Source of the DNA: JBBQDZ01 sp038237515
GTDB taxonomy: Bacteria; Actinomycetota; Thermoleophilia; Gaiellales; Gaiellaceae
Assembly: GCA_038237515.1 (NCBI GenBank)
Contig: JBBRYP010000007.1
Location: 21,986-85,985 of the forward strand
DNA: 64,000 bases
Direction: 5' to 3'
Below, in pieces: positions 33,166-41,565 of the stretch. The translations under genes were made by a program, and so were the position numbers. Every line of letters starts with the position of its first letter. Positions within the stretch are counted from its first letter, which is position 1. The notes below the pieces were generated by a model that searched no databases, was not told the DNA's origin, and saw nothing but the letters and a program-made list of their open reading frames with translations.

Positions 33166-34263
33166 ATGCCGGCGCTCTTCGGCCGGCGCTACGGGCGCGG
33201 CGACCTCCTCCGGCACGTGGGCCGGCTCGAGCAGGTGGCGGGGGTGCGCCTCGTGACGCTCGGGAACGGCGTCGAGCGAGGCGTTCGCGTACTCGAGTTC
33301 AGAACCGGCACCGGCTTTGTCTTCGACGTCGTCGTCGATCGCGCGTTCGACATCGGGCACTGCGAGCTCGGTGGCGTACCTCTGGCCTGGACGTCGGGAG
33401 CGGGCTTCGGGGGACCCTGGTTCGCCGAGCACGAGGGGCTCGGTTTCCTCCGGACGTGGGGAGGCGGGCTCGTGACCACCTGCGGGATCGACCATGCGCT
33501 CTTCATGGCGGAGGACACAGCCGAGCAGTACCACTATCCCCCGAAGCGCACGGAGGCCTTCGGCCTCCACGGCCGCGTCTCGAACCGTCCCGCTCGCTTG
33601 ACCGGCCACGGCGAGCGGTGGGAAGGCGACGAGTGCGTGCTGTGGGCGACCGGCGAGATTCTGCAGGCGGCCGTCTTCGGGGAACAGCTCCTGCTCCGCC
33701 GGACGATCGAGGCACGGGTGGGCGAGTCGCGTCTGCGTATCCGCGACGAGGTCGAGAACGTCGGCTGGAGCCTGACGCCGCACATGCTCCTGTACCACGT
33801 CAACGTCGGCTGGCCGGTCCTCGACGAGGGTGCCGAGCTGCTCGTCCCCGCAAGGGCCGTCGAGGCGCGCGGCGACCATGCCGTGGAGGGCTACACGACC
33901 TTCCACGCACCCGCGGCGGCCTACGTCGAGCAGGTGTTCGAGCACGACGTCGCGGCAGACCCCACCGGGTCGGTTCCCGTCGCGGTCGTGAACCGCGCGC
34001 TCGGCGTCGGACTGTACGAGGTGTTCAGGCGCGACCAGCTTCCTTTCCACTTCCTCTGGAGGATGCAGGGCGAGGGCACATACGTCGCGGGCATCGAGCC
34101 GTCCACGAACCGGACTGCGGGTCGACTCGACGCGCGCGAGCGCGGAGAGCTGGTCGAGCTCGAGCCGGGCGACAGCCGGGTTTACGACTTGGAGCTCGGC
34201 GCCCTCGCCGGCGGCGAGGCGATCGAGGCGTTCGCAGAGCGCGTCCGTGCGCTAACGCGGTGA
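33166..34263 (+). CDS. DUF4432 / aldose-1-epimerase-like protein
   Basis: 365 residues from ATG 33166, which sits at the very edge of the MITE; a TTG inside the element (33151) would add five residues but is less likely. Galactose-mutarotase-like beta-sandwich: RAFDIGHCELGGVPLAW, GGGLVTTCGIDH, GLHGRVSNRPA and LYHVNVGWP with conserved His. Proteins of this family occur in sugar-catabolic operons and are thought to bind or epimerise sugars. No Shine-Dalgarno remains because the element replaced the upstream sequence. Confidence 0.82.
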   Translation: MPALFGRRYGRGDLLRHVGRLEQVAGVRLVTLGNGVERGVRVLEFRTGTGFVFDVVVDRAFDIGHCELGGVPLAWTSGAGFGGPWFAEHEGLGFLRTWGGGLVTTCGIDHALFMAEDTAEQYHYPPKRTEAFGLHGRVSNRPARLTGHGERWEGDECVLWATGEILQAAVFGEQLLLRRTIEARVGESRLRIRDEVENVGWSLTPHMLLYHVNVGWPVLDEGAELLVPARAVEARGDHAVEGYTTFHAPAAAYVEQVFEHDVAADPTGSVPVAVVNRALGVGLYEVFRRDQLPFHFLWRMQGEGTYVAGIEPSTNRTAGRLDARERGELVELEPGDSRVYDLELGALAGGEAIEAFAERVRALTR

Positions 34264-34501
34264 GGAAGGCCGAACGGCCAGTCGACCCGTTGCTGGTCGA
34301 CAGACGCCCTCGCTCGGCGATCGTCGGCGGCAGCGGATCCACCGGGACGCCGCGGCGAAGTCCGCGTGACGGAGTTCTCGCCAGTCAAGCCGGAGGTCAT
34401 CCTGACGCGGAACCGCCGACAGCGCATACTGCGTAGCGCAGAGGAGCGTTCCAGGCATTCAGACCGGGAGGTCGAGCGCAGTGGCCATCGCAAAGGAGAC
34501 A

Positions 34502-34966
34502 ATGACCGATGAGCAGCGCAAGTCGGTTGCTCTGGAGTACCTGAAGGCGTTTGACAACGGAGGCGTGACCTCGACCGGCGGCAGCATCCTCGACGTCTTC
34601 GCAGACGACGCCCAGGTCTACTTCCCAAAGTGGGGTCTTGCTACGGGGAAGGAGCAGGTCGGTCAGCTCTTCACCGATGTCGGCGGGACGATCGAGGCGA
34701 TCCGTCACGACTACGCCAACTTCAACTGGATCATGACCGGCACGGACATGTTCGCGGTGGAGGGGACGAGCTACGGCGAGCACCGAGACGGAGAATGGCG
34801 CGGAGGCGTCGGCCACTCCGGCCGCTGGTGCGACGTCTTCGAGGTTCGCGACTTCGTGATCCACCGCTGCTTCATCTACCTCGATCCGGACTACGCCGGG
34901 AAGGACACCGAGCGGTACGACTGGCTCGGCGCCGACGGGCGAGACGCCTCTCAACCCATGGCCTAG
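34502..34966 (+). CDS. NTF2/SnoaL-like small protein
   Basis: 154 residues from ATG 34502, chosen because AAAGGAGA is five bases ahead; a GTG at 34481 is possible. Cone-shaped NTF2-like fold predicted from YLKAFDNGG, FADDAQVYFPKWGLATGKEQV and a C-terminal HRCFIYLDPDY. Family members are isomerases, hydrolases or ligand binders. Cluster position next to a creatinase-fold protein and 2-oxoacid dehydrogenase gives no clear substrate. Confidence 0.8.
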   Translation: MTDEQRKSVALEYLKAFDNGGVTSTGGSILDVFADDAQVYFPKWGLATGKEQVGQLFTDVGGTIEAIRHDYANFNWIMTGTDMFAVEGTSYGEHRDGEWRGGVGHSGRWCDVFEVRDFVIHRCFIYLDPDYAGKDTERYDWLGADGRDASQPMA

Positions 34967-35020
34967 CGCTCTGCCGGCGTCAGCCGAGGCCAGATCGTCC
35001 GAGGCGGTGTATCGCGTTAC

Positions 35021-35050
35021 TTGACGCTATCCCTGCGCGGTGTTTACCGT
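35021..35050 (+). promoter_or_regulatory. promoter upstream of the M24-family gene
   Basis: TTGACG (35021-35026), 18-bp spacer, TACCGT (35045-35050). Transcription would start near 35057, about 30 nt before ATG 35088. Placed in a clear drop of GC after the NTF2-like gene. Confidence 0.5.
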
Positions 35051-35087
35051 TCTTGAACGGCCTCCGGCGGAAGGGAGTGAGCGGACG

Positions 35088-36368
35088 ATGAGCATTGCCT
35101 CGCGCGGCGCCACGATGGCTGTCGACTGGGAGCAGCGGATCGACTTCCCCCGACTGCGACGTGAGCGCCTCGAGCGCGCGCGTGACGCGCTAGGGGAATC
35201 GAGCCTCGGCGGGCTCCTCCTCTTCGACCCGAACAACATCCGCTACGTCACGAGCACCCACATCGGCGAGTGGGCGCGCGACAAGAACGCACGCTTCGTG
35301 CTCCTCTGCCGCGATTCGGACCCGATCCTCTGGGATTTCGGGTCGGCCGCACGGCATCACCAGCTGCACGCGCCGTGGCTGCCGGAATCGAGCTGGCGCG
35401 CCGGCGTCACGAGCATGCGAGGCGCGATGCCCGACGAGACCGGTGTTCCCGACGCGATGGCGGCGAAGATCGTGCAGGAGCTCCGCGAGCGCGGCCTCCA
35501 GGGCGAACCGCTGGGCGTGGACATGACCGACATGGTCACCCTTGGTGCCCTCCATCGGGCCGGGATCGCGACTACCGACGCTCAGCGCGTGATGTTGAAG
35601 GCGCGCAAGATCAAGACGGAGGACGAGAAGGCGCTGCTATCCCAGGCGGCGGGCATCGTCGACGGCGTCTACGAGCGGATCTACGAGCAGCTGCGGCCCG
35701 GCGTGCGCGAGCACGAGATCGTCGCCGAGGCCATGCGCTACCTCTTCGAGCAGGGCTCCGAGCAGGTGGAGGCGATCAACGCGGTCTCCGGCGACCGCTG
35801 CAACCCGCATCCGCACGTCTTCTCCGACCGGCTGATCCGACCCGGTGATCAGGCCTTCTTCGACATCATCCATTCCTTCATGGGCTACCGGACGTGCTAC
35901 TACCGCACGTTCTGCGTCGGGTCGGCGTCCGCCTCGCAAGTCGACGCGTACAAGCAGTGCCGCACCTGGCTCGACGACGCGATCGAGCTCGTACGGCCGG
36001 GCGTGACGACCGACAGGATCGCCGAGGTTTGGCCGACGGCCGAGGAGCTCGGCTTTCCGAACGAGGAGTCCTGCTTCGGCCTCCAGTTCGGGCACGGGCT
36101 CGGAGTGGGCCTCTACGAGGCGCCGATGATCTCGCGGTTGCACTCGTTCGACGACCCCGTCGAGCTCGAGGAAGGGATGGTGTTCGCGCTCGAGACGTAC
36201 TGCCCGGCGTCCGACGGGCGCTCGGCGGCGCGGATCGAGGAAGAGGTGCTCGTCACGGCTGACAGCTGCGAGGTGCTGACGAGGTTCCCGGCCGACGAGC
36301 TCCTCGTCTGCGGCAGGGTCTACACCCGCGGCGCCGACATCGCCGAGCTCGAGGGCGCGGCCAAGTGA
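35088..36368 (+). CDS. M24 (creatinase/aminopeptidase P-fold) protein with altered metal site
   Basis: 426 residues from ATG 35088 (GGAAGGGAG upstream); ATG 35115 is an alternative. N-terminal creatinase domain about 20-165 (LLLFDPNNIRYVTST) and pita-bread domain from about 190 with GHGLGVGLYEAP, ALETYCP and RIEEEV. Where dinuclear M24 enzymes have a second metal Asp (YxSDxTRT), this protein has YRTCYYRTF, so one bridging ligand is Tyr. It may be a creatinase-type C-N hydrolase or lyase rather than a peptidase. Overlaps E1-alpha by GTGA. Confidence 0.82.
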   Translation: MSIASRGATMAVDWEQRIDFPRLRRERLERARDALGESSLGGLLLFDPNNIRYVTSTHIGEWARDKNARFVLLCRDSDPILWDFGSAARHHQLHAPWLPESSWRAGVTSMRGAMPDETGVPDAMAAKIVQELRERGLQGEPLGVDMTDMVTLGALHRAGIATTDAQRVMLKARKIKTEDEKALLSQAAGIVDGVYERIYEQLRPGVREHEIVAEAMRYLFEQGSEQVEAINAVSGDRCNPHPHVFSDRLIRPGDQAFFDIIHSFMGYRTCYYRTFCVGSASASQVDAYKQCRTWLDDAIELVRPGVTTDRIAEVWPTAEELGFPNEESCFGLQFGHGLGVGLYEAPMISRLHSFDDPVELEEGMVFALETYCPASDGRSAARIEEEVLVTADSCEVLTRFPADELLVCGRVYTRGADIAELEGAAK

Positions 36369-37348
36369 CCGAGGTCCGCGCCCCGGTGGCGGACTCGCCG
36401 ACGGACGAGGCGTCCCTCCATCTCGACCTCTACCGTCGAATGTTTCTCATCCGCGGCTTCGAGGAGCGCGTTCAGTCCCTCTTCCTCAAGGGATACGTGC
36501 ACGGGACAACGCACCTCTGCTCGGGGCAGGAGGCCGTCGAGGTGGGCGTCACGAGCCTCTTGGGAAACGAGGACCGAGTCGCCGGCACCTACCGCGGCCA
36601 CGGGCATGCGCTCGCCCTGGGGCTCGAGCCGCAGAAGCTGATGGACGAACTCCTCGGCCGCGCAACGGGCATCTGCGGCGGCCGCGCGGGTTCGATGAAC
36701 GTCGTCGACCTCGAGCACGGCCTGATCGGCTGCTTCGGCATCGTCGGCGGAAGCATCGCCGCGGCCACGGGCGCAGCGCTGGCACTCCGCGGCACGGGCA
36801 GAGCGGCGGTCGCGTTCTTCGGCGACGGCGCGATCAACCAGGCGTACTTCTACGAGTGCCTCAACTTCGCGAAGGTGTTGTCGCTGCCCGCGCTCTACGT
36901 CTGCGAGAACAACCTCTACGGCGAGTACACGCTCTCGGCAGACGTGACCGGCGGCACCCCGCGAGCGCGCGCGGACGCGATGGAGATTCCATCGCGCGCC
37001 GTCGACGGCAACGATCTCTGGGCGGTGCGCGAGACCGCGGGCGAGCTGCTCGACGCCGCGCGATCAGGGGAGGGGCCGGCGTTCCTCGAGGCACTTACGT
37101 ACCGCCTCGTCGGGCATTCCAGGAGCGACGCCGCCAAGTACCGCCCCCAGGGTGAGCTCGACCGCTGGCGGGAACGTGACCCCCTGACGGTGGCGCGAGC
37201 ACGCCTCGGCGCGGAGTGCGGCGTCTCCGACGAGTCACTAGACGCGCTCGAGGCGGACGTCGTCTCGGAGCTGGACCAGGTCGAAGTCAGCGCGATTGCG
37301 GCCCCGTTTCCCGACGCTAGCGCGACCGCAAGCGAATTCAAGGAGTAG
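36365..37348 (+). CDS. thiamine-diphosphate 2-oxoacid/acetoin dehydrogenase E1-alpha subunit
   Basis: 327 residues from GTG 36365. ThDP motif GDGAINQAYFYECLNFAK...CENN; GTTHLCSGQEAVEVG and YRGHGHALALG line the active site; RLVGHSRSDAAKYR is the phosphorylation-loop-like region near the C-terminus. Decarboxylates a 2-oxoacid (or cleaves acetoin) and passes the acyl group to E2. Its partners are not adjacent: E1-beta is at 42911-43885 on the other strand and E2 at 46143-47255. Confidence 0.93.
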   Translation: MTEVRAPVADSPTDEASLHLDLYRRMFLIRGFEERVQSLFLKGYVHGTTHLCSGQEAVEVGVTSLLGNEDRVAGTYRGHGHALALGLEPQKLMDELLGRATGICGGRAGSMNVVDLEHGLIGCFGIVGGSIAAATGAALALRGTGRAAVAFFGDGAINQAYFYECLNFAKVLSLPALYVCENNLYGEYTLSADVTGGTPRARADAMEIPSRAVDGNDLWAVRETAGELLDAARSGEGPAFLEALTYRLVGHSRSDAAKYRPQGELDRWRERDPLTVARARLGAECGVSDESLDALEADVVSELDQVEVSAIAAPFPDASATASEFKE

Positions 37349-37350
37349 CG

Positions 37351-38196
37351 GTGCCGCACGTCGTCCGCAGCCTCGGCAGCCTCGACTCCACTCTCGGGAC
37401 GTACGCGGCGGGTCACAGCTCGGGACATTCGCGCTTCGTACTCGTCGGCCGGGTGGACTCGCCCCACCAGGAGGTCGCGGTCGGGGAGCTCGAGCCGGAC
37501 GGGCGGGTCGACCGGCACCTGCACGCATTCGAGCAGGCGCTCTACGTGCTGTCGGGGTCGGTCGCGCTCGAGGTCGCCGGCCGCCGAGAGGAGCTCGTGG
37601 CCGACGACTTCGTGTGGATCGAGTTCGGTGTCCCCCACTCGCTCGAGAACACGGGCTCGGATCCAGTCCGCTGGCTCGAGGTGAGCGCGCCGGCACCGGG
37701 CTCGCCGCGGCTGGAGGACACCGTCTTCGGAGGAGAGGCGGCCGCGCAGCCCGAGGTTGCGTACCGCCGCGGCCGCTTCGACGTCTCGTCGATGCCTGAG
37801 CCGAGCGAGACGCTGGGCCTCGCAGGGGCGAGCGGCGCGAGCAGCGCAAACGTCGGCGGCGCCGCCGTCGAGCTCCTCGTCAACCAGGAGTTCGGTGCGA
37901 GCCAGCTGAACCTGATGGCCCTTCGTTATGTCCCGGGCGGCGGCATCGAGGATCACGACCACGCCTTCGAGGAGGCGTTCCTCTTCCTCGAGGGCGAGAT
38001 CGAGGTCGTGCTGGACGGGCAGCCGTACACCCTCCGAGGGGGCGACTTCTTCTGGAGCGGCGTCGGCGGCACGCACTCGCTCCACAATCGCTCCGACCGC
38101 CCCGTGCGCTGGCTCGAGTCGCAGGTCCCGCAGCCGCCGCCCCGCCACCAGTTCCGCTACGGCGGCGACTGGGAGCGGCTGGTCGGCGCCGGCTGA
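37351..38196 (+). CDS. bicupin protein
   Basis: 281 residues, GTG with AAGGAG ahead. Two cupin barrels: first about 50-110 (RHLHAFEQALYVLSGSVAL), second about 180-250 (DHDHAFEEAFLFLEGEIEV), each with His/Glu metal ligands. Related to (S)-ureidoglycine aminohydrolase and other bicupins. Co-transcribed with the 2-oxoacid dehydrogenase E1-alpha and the M24 protein; nitrogen-compound breakdown is possible. Function uncertain. Confidence 0.82.
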   Translation: MPHVVRSLGSLDSTLGTYAAGHSSGHSRFVLVGRVDSPHQEVAVGELEPDGRVDRHLHAFEQALYVLSGSVALEVAGRREELVADDFVWIEFGVPHSLENTGSDPVRWLEVSAPAPGSPRLEDTVFGGEAAAQPEVAYRRGRFDVSSMPEPSETLGLAGASGASSANVGGAAVELLVNQEFGASQLNLMALRYVPGGGIEDHDHAFEEAFLFLEGEIEVVLDGQPYTLRGGDFFWSGVGGTHSLHNRSDRPVRWLESQVPQPPPRHQFRYGGDWERLVGAG

Positions 38197-38215
38197 GCGG
38201 CGTCCGCCAAGGCTT

Positions 38216-39241
38216 TTACGCGCCGGGGGTCGTCGAAATGCGACGCTGCACCGGGAACAGGCGCAGGTCGTAGCGCCTCCCGATCACGCCCCAGATTCCG
38301 CCCCGGAACCAGACGGCCGCGGCGATGGCGATGCTTCCTAGCAGGATCAGGTACCAGGCGCCGTATTGCGAGAGCTTCTGCTGCAGCACGAAGAAGATGA
38401 TCGTTCCGATGATCGGCCCCTCGATCGTGCCGATCCCGCCGATGACGACGATGAAGATCATGTAGGCGGTCCAGTTGACGTCGTAGGCGGCCTCGGGCTG
38501 GACGCGCAGGAGGTTCAGGTAGATGACTGCGCCGGCAAGCCCGCAGCCGAAGGCCGCGACAACCCAAACGAGCACCTTCGTACGCAGCACGTTGACCCCG
38601 ATGCTGCGCGCCGCGGTCTCGTCGTCACGGATCGCGGTCAGCGCGAGCCCGACCCGCGACCGCAACAGCAGGTAGGAGAGCAGCACCGAGCCGACACCCG
38701 CCCCGAGTGCCCACCAGTAGGTGCCGTGCCCGCGAAAGCTCCGCTCGAGCTGCGCCGCAGAAAGGATCGTGACGCCGTTCCCGCCGCCGAGGTCGACCCC
38801 GAAATCCGTCCCGTTCAGCGTCAGGAGGTAGAAGACCTCGGCGATCACCCAGGTTCCGATAGCGAAGTAGCCGCCGCGCAGGCGGAAGGCGACCGCCGCC
38901 GTCGGCAGCGAGATCACGGCCGCGATCAGCCCGGCAAGCGCCACGGCGAGAAACGGGTGGATGGCCGCACGGTCACCCAGCATGAACAGGCTGTAGGCGC
39001 CGATCCCGACGAAGCTCTGCTGGCCGATCGAGACGAGTCCCGCGTAGCCGGCCAGGAGGTTCCACATCTGGGCGAGTGCCAGAAGCGTGAAAAACTCGAC
39101 GAGGTCCCGCATGCCGCCCTCGCTCCGCCACCAGGGCACCGTCACGAGCGCTCCCAGGACGCACGCGAAGAAGAGGCCGCGTGCGATGTCGAGCCACCTG
39201 CGGCGGGTGAGCGCCGGCTGCCGCGACGACTCCACGCTCAT
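38216..39241 (-). CDS. livM: branched-chain-type ABC importer permease (LivM-like)
   Basis: 341 residues from ATG 39241, overlapping the LivH stop (ATGA). About 8-9 membrane segments beginning near residue 18; signature AGYAGLVSIGQQSFVGIGAYS and the ATPase-contact EAAAxSIGVN-type sequence DDETAARSIGVNVLRTKV. HAAT family imports amino acids, short acids, urea or aromatic acids. Last gene of the importer operon. Confidence 0.93.
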   Translation of the reverse strand: MSVESSRQPALTRRRWLDIARGLFFACVLGALVTVPWWRSEGGMRDLVEFFTLLALAQMWNLLAGYAGLVSIGQQSFVGIGAYSLFMLGDRAAIHPFLAVALAGLIAAVISLPTAAVAFRLRGGYFAIGTWVIAEVFYLLTLNGTDFGVDLGGGNGVTILSAAQLERSFRGHGTYWWALGAGVGSVLLSYLLLRSRVGLALTAIRDDETAARSIGVNVLRTKVLVWVVAAFGCGLAGAVIYLNLLRVQPEAAYDVNWTAYMIFIVVIGGIGTIEGPIIGTIIFFVLQQKLSQYGAWYLILLGSIAIAAAVWFRGGIWGVIGRRYDLRLFPVQRRISTTPGA

Positions 39242-40104
39242 ACGAGTTCTGGCCTGGCGAAGAGGCCGCGCGGCCTGATCAGCAGCACGGCGAGAAAGAC
39301 GAGGTGGCCGGTGAGGTCGCCCCACCCGACCGAGACCTGAGCGCCTACGGTCTGCGCGACGCCGAGAACGACGCCACCGACGAGCGTCCCCCAAGGCGAA
39401 CCGAGTCCTCCGATGATCACCGCCTCGAACGCGAACAGCAGACGCGATGGGCCGCTCGTCGGAGAGAAGTTCGAGTACACCCCGAGGAAGACGCCTGCGA
39501 TCGCGACGGTGGCGAGCGAGATCGCGGCGGCGATCCCGTAGACCTTGCGGTTGTCGATGCCGACGAGCTGCGCCGCGCGACGGTCGTCGGAGGTCGCGCG
39601 CAGGGAGCGTCCGATCTGCGTCCGTCGGATCAGAAGCTGGAGCGCGACGAGCAGCCCGACGGCGACCAGGAAGGTCATCAGCGGGAACCACCCGATCGAG
39701 ATCTGGCCCGTGACGCGAATGCTCTCGGTCTCGATCGCGCCGGCGTGCAGCCGCCGGGTGTCACCCGAGAAGTGCTCGAGCAGGGAGTTCTGGATGATCA
39801 CCGAGAGCCCGAACGTCGCCAGGAGCGGCGCGAGGTCGCTGTCGAGCGTGTGGTTCAGCAGCAGCGCCTGCGCCGCGAAGCCCAGGATCGCCATCAGGGG
39901 GATCAGGATCACCAGCGTCAGCAGCGGGTTCCAGTCGAGGTCGCCCGCCAGCACGAACGCGAGGAACGAGGAGAGAACGATCAGGTCGCCCTGGGCGAGG
40001 TTGACCATCCGCATGACGCCGAAGACGAGCGACAGCCCCGTCGCGAAGAGCGCGTAGAGACCTCCGAGGAGGAGGCCCTGGACGACCTGATTGAGCCACA
40101 CCAT
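39238..40104 (-). CDS. livH: branched-chain-type ABC importer permease (LivH-like)
   Basis: 288 residues. Hydrophobic throughout; LivH signature GGLYALFATGLSLVFGVMRMVNLAQGD at the N-terminus and ATPase-contact TSDDRRAAQLVGIDNRKV. Forms the channel with LivM. Operon order on the minus strand is binding protein, LivG, LivF, LivH, LivM. Confidence 0.94.
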   Translation of the reverse strand: MVWLNQVVQGLLLGGLYALFATGLSLVFGVMRMVNLAQGDLIVLSSFLAFVLAGDLDWNPLLTLVILIPLMAILGFAAQALLLNHTLDSDLAPLLATFGLSVIIQNSLLEHFSGDTRRLHAGAIETESIRVTGQISIGWFPLMTFLVAVGLLVALQLLIRRTQIGRSLRATSDDRRAAQLVGIDNRKVYGIAAAISLATVAIAGVFLGVYSNFSPTSGPSRLLFAFEAVIIGGLGSPWGTLVGGVVLGVAQTVGAQVSVGWGDLTGHLVFLAVLLIRPRGLFARPELV

Positions 40105-40135
40105 CGCTAGCGCGCCCGTTCTCCCGAACGGTTCA

Positions 40136-40873
40136 TTACAGGCCGAAGTAGGCGCCGATGACCTGCTCCCGCGTCAGCTCGGACGTCGCGCCGTGGAGGG
40201 AGATGCGCCCCTCGAGCAGGCAGTAAGCCCGTTCGGCAGCAGCGAGCGCCTGCCCGACGTCCTGCTCGACGAGCACGACCGTCGTCCCCTCCTCCTTGAT
40301 CTCCCGCAGGCCGGCGTACAGCGACTTGATCACCGTCGGTGCCAACCCGAGCGAGAGCTCGTCGAGCAGCAGCAGGCGCGGGTTGCCCATCAGCGCGCGG
40401 CCGATCGCAAGCGCCTGCTGCTCACCTCCCGAGAGAGCCGCGCCCCAACGGCCCGCGATCGCCTCGAGGAGCGGAAACGTCTTGTAGATGCGCCCGAGCG
40501 TCCAGGGGCCGGGGCGGCCGCGCGTCGCCCCGACGCGCAGGTTCTCCGCCACCGTCAAGCTCGGGAAGATCCGCCGCCCCTCGGGCACGAGCGCGATTCC
40601 CAGCGGCACGCGCTTGTACGCGGGCAGCCCCGAGATCGAGCGTCCGTCGAAGCGGACGTCGCCGGCCGCGGGTCGCATCAGGCCGGCGACCGTCGCCAGC
40701 AGGGTCGACTTGCCGGCGCCGTTCGCGCCGATGATCGCGACCGTCTCACCCTCGCCGATGGTGATGCAGACGTCGAAGAGCGCCTGGAAGTCGCCATAGA
40801 AGCTGCTGACCGCTTCGATCTCGAGCAGGGGCACTAATGCACCGTCACTAGAGGTCGCTCCCGAGGTAGACAT
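40136..40873 (-). CDS. livF: branched-chain-type ABC importer ATPase (LivF-like)
   Basis: 245 residues from ATG 40873, which has GGAG seven bases ahead and overlaps LivG by 26 bp. Walker A GANGAGKST, signature LSGGEQQ, Walker B LLLLDELSLGLAP, EGRRIF typical of LivF. Energises uptake together with LivG. Confidence 0.94.
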   Translation of the reverse strand: MSTSGATSSDGALVPLLEIEAVSSFYGDFQALFDVCITIGEGETVAIIGANGAGKSTLLATVAGLMRPAAGDVRFDGRSISGLPAYKRVPLGIALVPEGRRIFPSLTVAENLRVGATRGRPGPWTLGRIYKTFPLLEAIAGRWGAALSGGEQQALAIGRALMGNPRLLLLDELSLGLAPTVIKSLYAGLREIKEEGTTVVLVEQDVGQALAAAERAYCLLEGRISLHGATSELTREQVIGAYFGL

Positions 40874-41558
40874 CGCGGAGCTCCGGGCTGTCGATGACGG
40901 CCTGCGGCTCGCCTTCGATCAGCATGCGTCCCGCCGCGAGTGCCACGAGCCGGTCGACGAGGGCGAGGAGCGCGTGGACGATGTGCTCGATCCAGATGAT
41001 GGAGATGCCGTGCTCGCGCAGGTCGCGGATGGTTGCCACGACCTCGAGCACCTCGGGCTCCGTCAGGCCACCTCCGATCTCGTCGAGCAGCAGCACCTTC
41101 GGCCCCGTCGCCAGGGCGCGGGCGAGCTCGAGACGCTTCCGCTCGAGCAGCGTGAGCGAGCCGGCAAGCGCGTTCGCCTTCGCCAGCAGCCCCACCCGGT
41201 CGAGGGCCGCCACCGCCTCGCTGTCGGACTCGCCCCTACCGTAGGTCGCAGCGACGAGCACGTTCTCGTAGGCCGTCAGGCCCGAGAACGGGCGCGGGAT
41301 CTGGAACGTCCGTGCGATGCCCCGGCGCACGTGGTGGTGTCCGGGTAGCCGGGTGATGTCGCGCCCCTCGAAGACGATGGAGCCGCGGTCGGCGCGCTGG
41401 CTACCCGCAACGAGGTTGAGCAGCGTCGTCTTGCCGGCCCCGTTGGGCCCGACGATGCCGAGCGCCTCGCCCGCCTCCAGCCGAAGGCTGACATCCTGGA
41501 TGGCTCTGACCGAGCCGAACGACTTCGAGACGCCGTGGAGCTCGATCAGGGCCGGCAA
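40848..41558 (-). CDS. livG: branched-chain-type ABC importer ATPase (LivG-like)
   Basis: 236 residues. Walker A GPNGAGKTT, Q-loop RTFQIPRPF, signature region GSLTLLERKRLELARAL (LivG-type LTxxERK rather than LSGGQ), Walker B VLLLDEIGGGLTEPE. Length and GIARTFQIPRPFSGLT are typical LivG. Precedes LivF with a 26-bp overlap. Confidence 0.93.
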   Translation of the reverse strand: MPALIELHGVSKSFGSVRAIQDVSLRLEAGEALGIVGPNGAGKTTLLNLVAGSQRADRGSIVFEGRDITRLPGHHHVRRGIARTFQIPRPFSGLTAYENVLVAATYGRGESDSEAVAALDRVGLLAKANALAGSLTLLERKRLELARALATGPKVLLLDEIGGGLTEPEVLEVVATIRDLREHGISIIWIEHIVHALLALVDRLVALAAGRMLIEGEPQAVIDSPELRDVYLGSDL

Positions 41559-41565
41559 GCAACCT

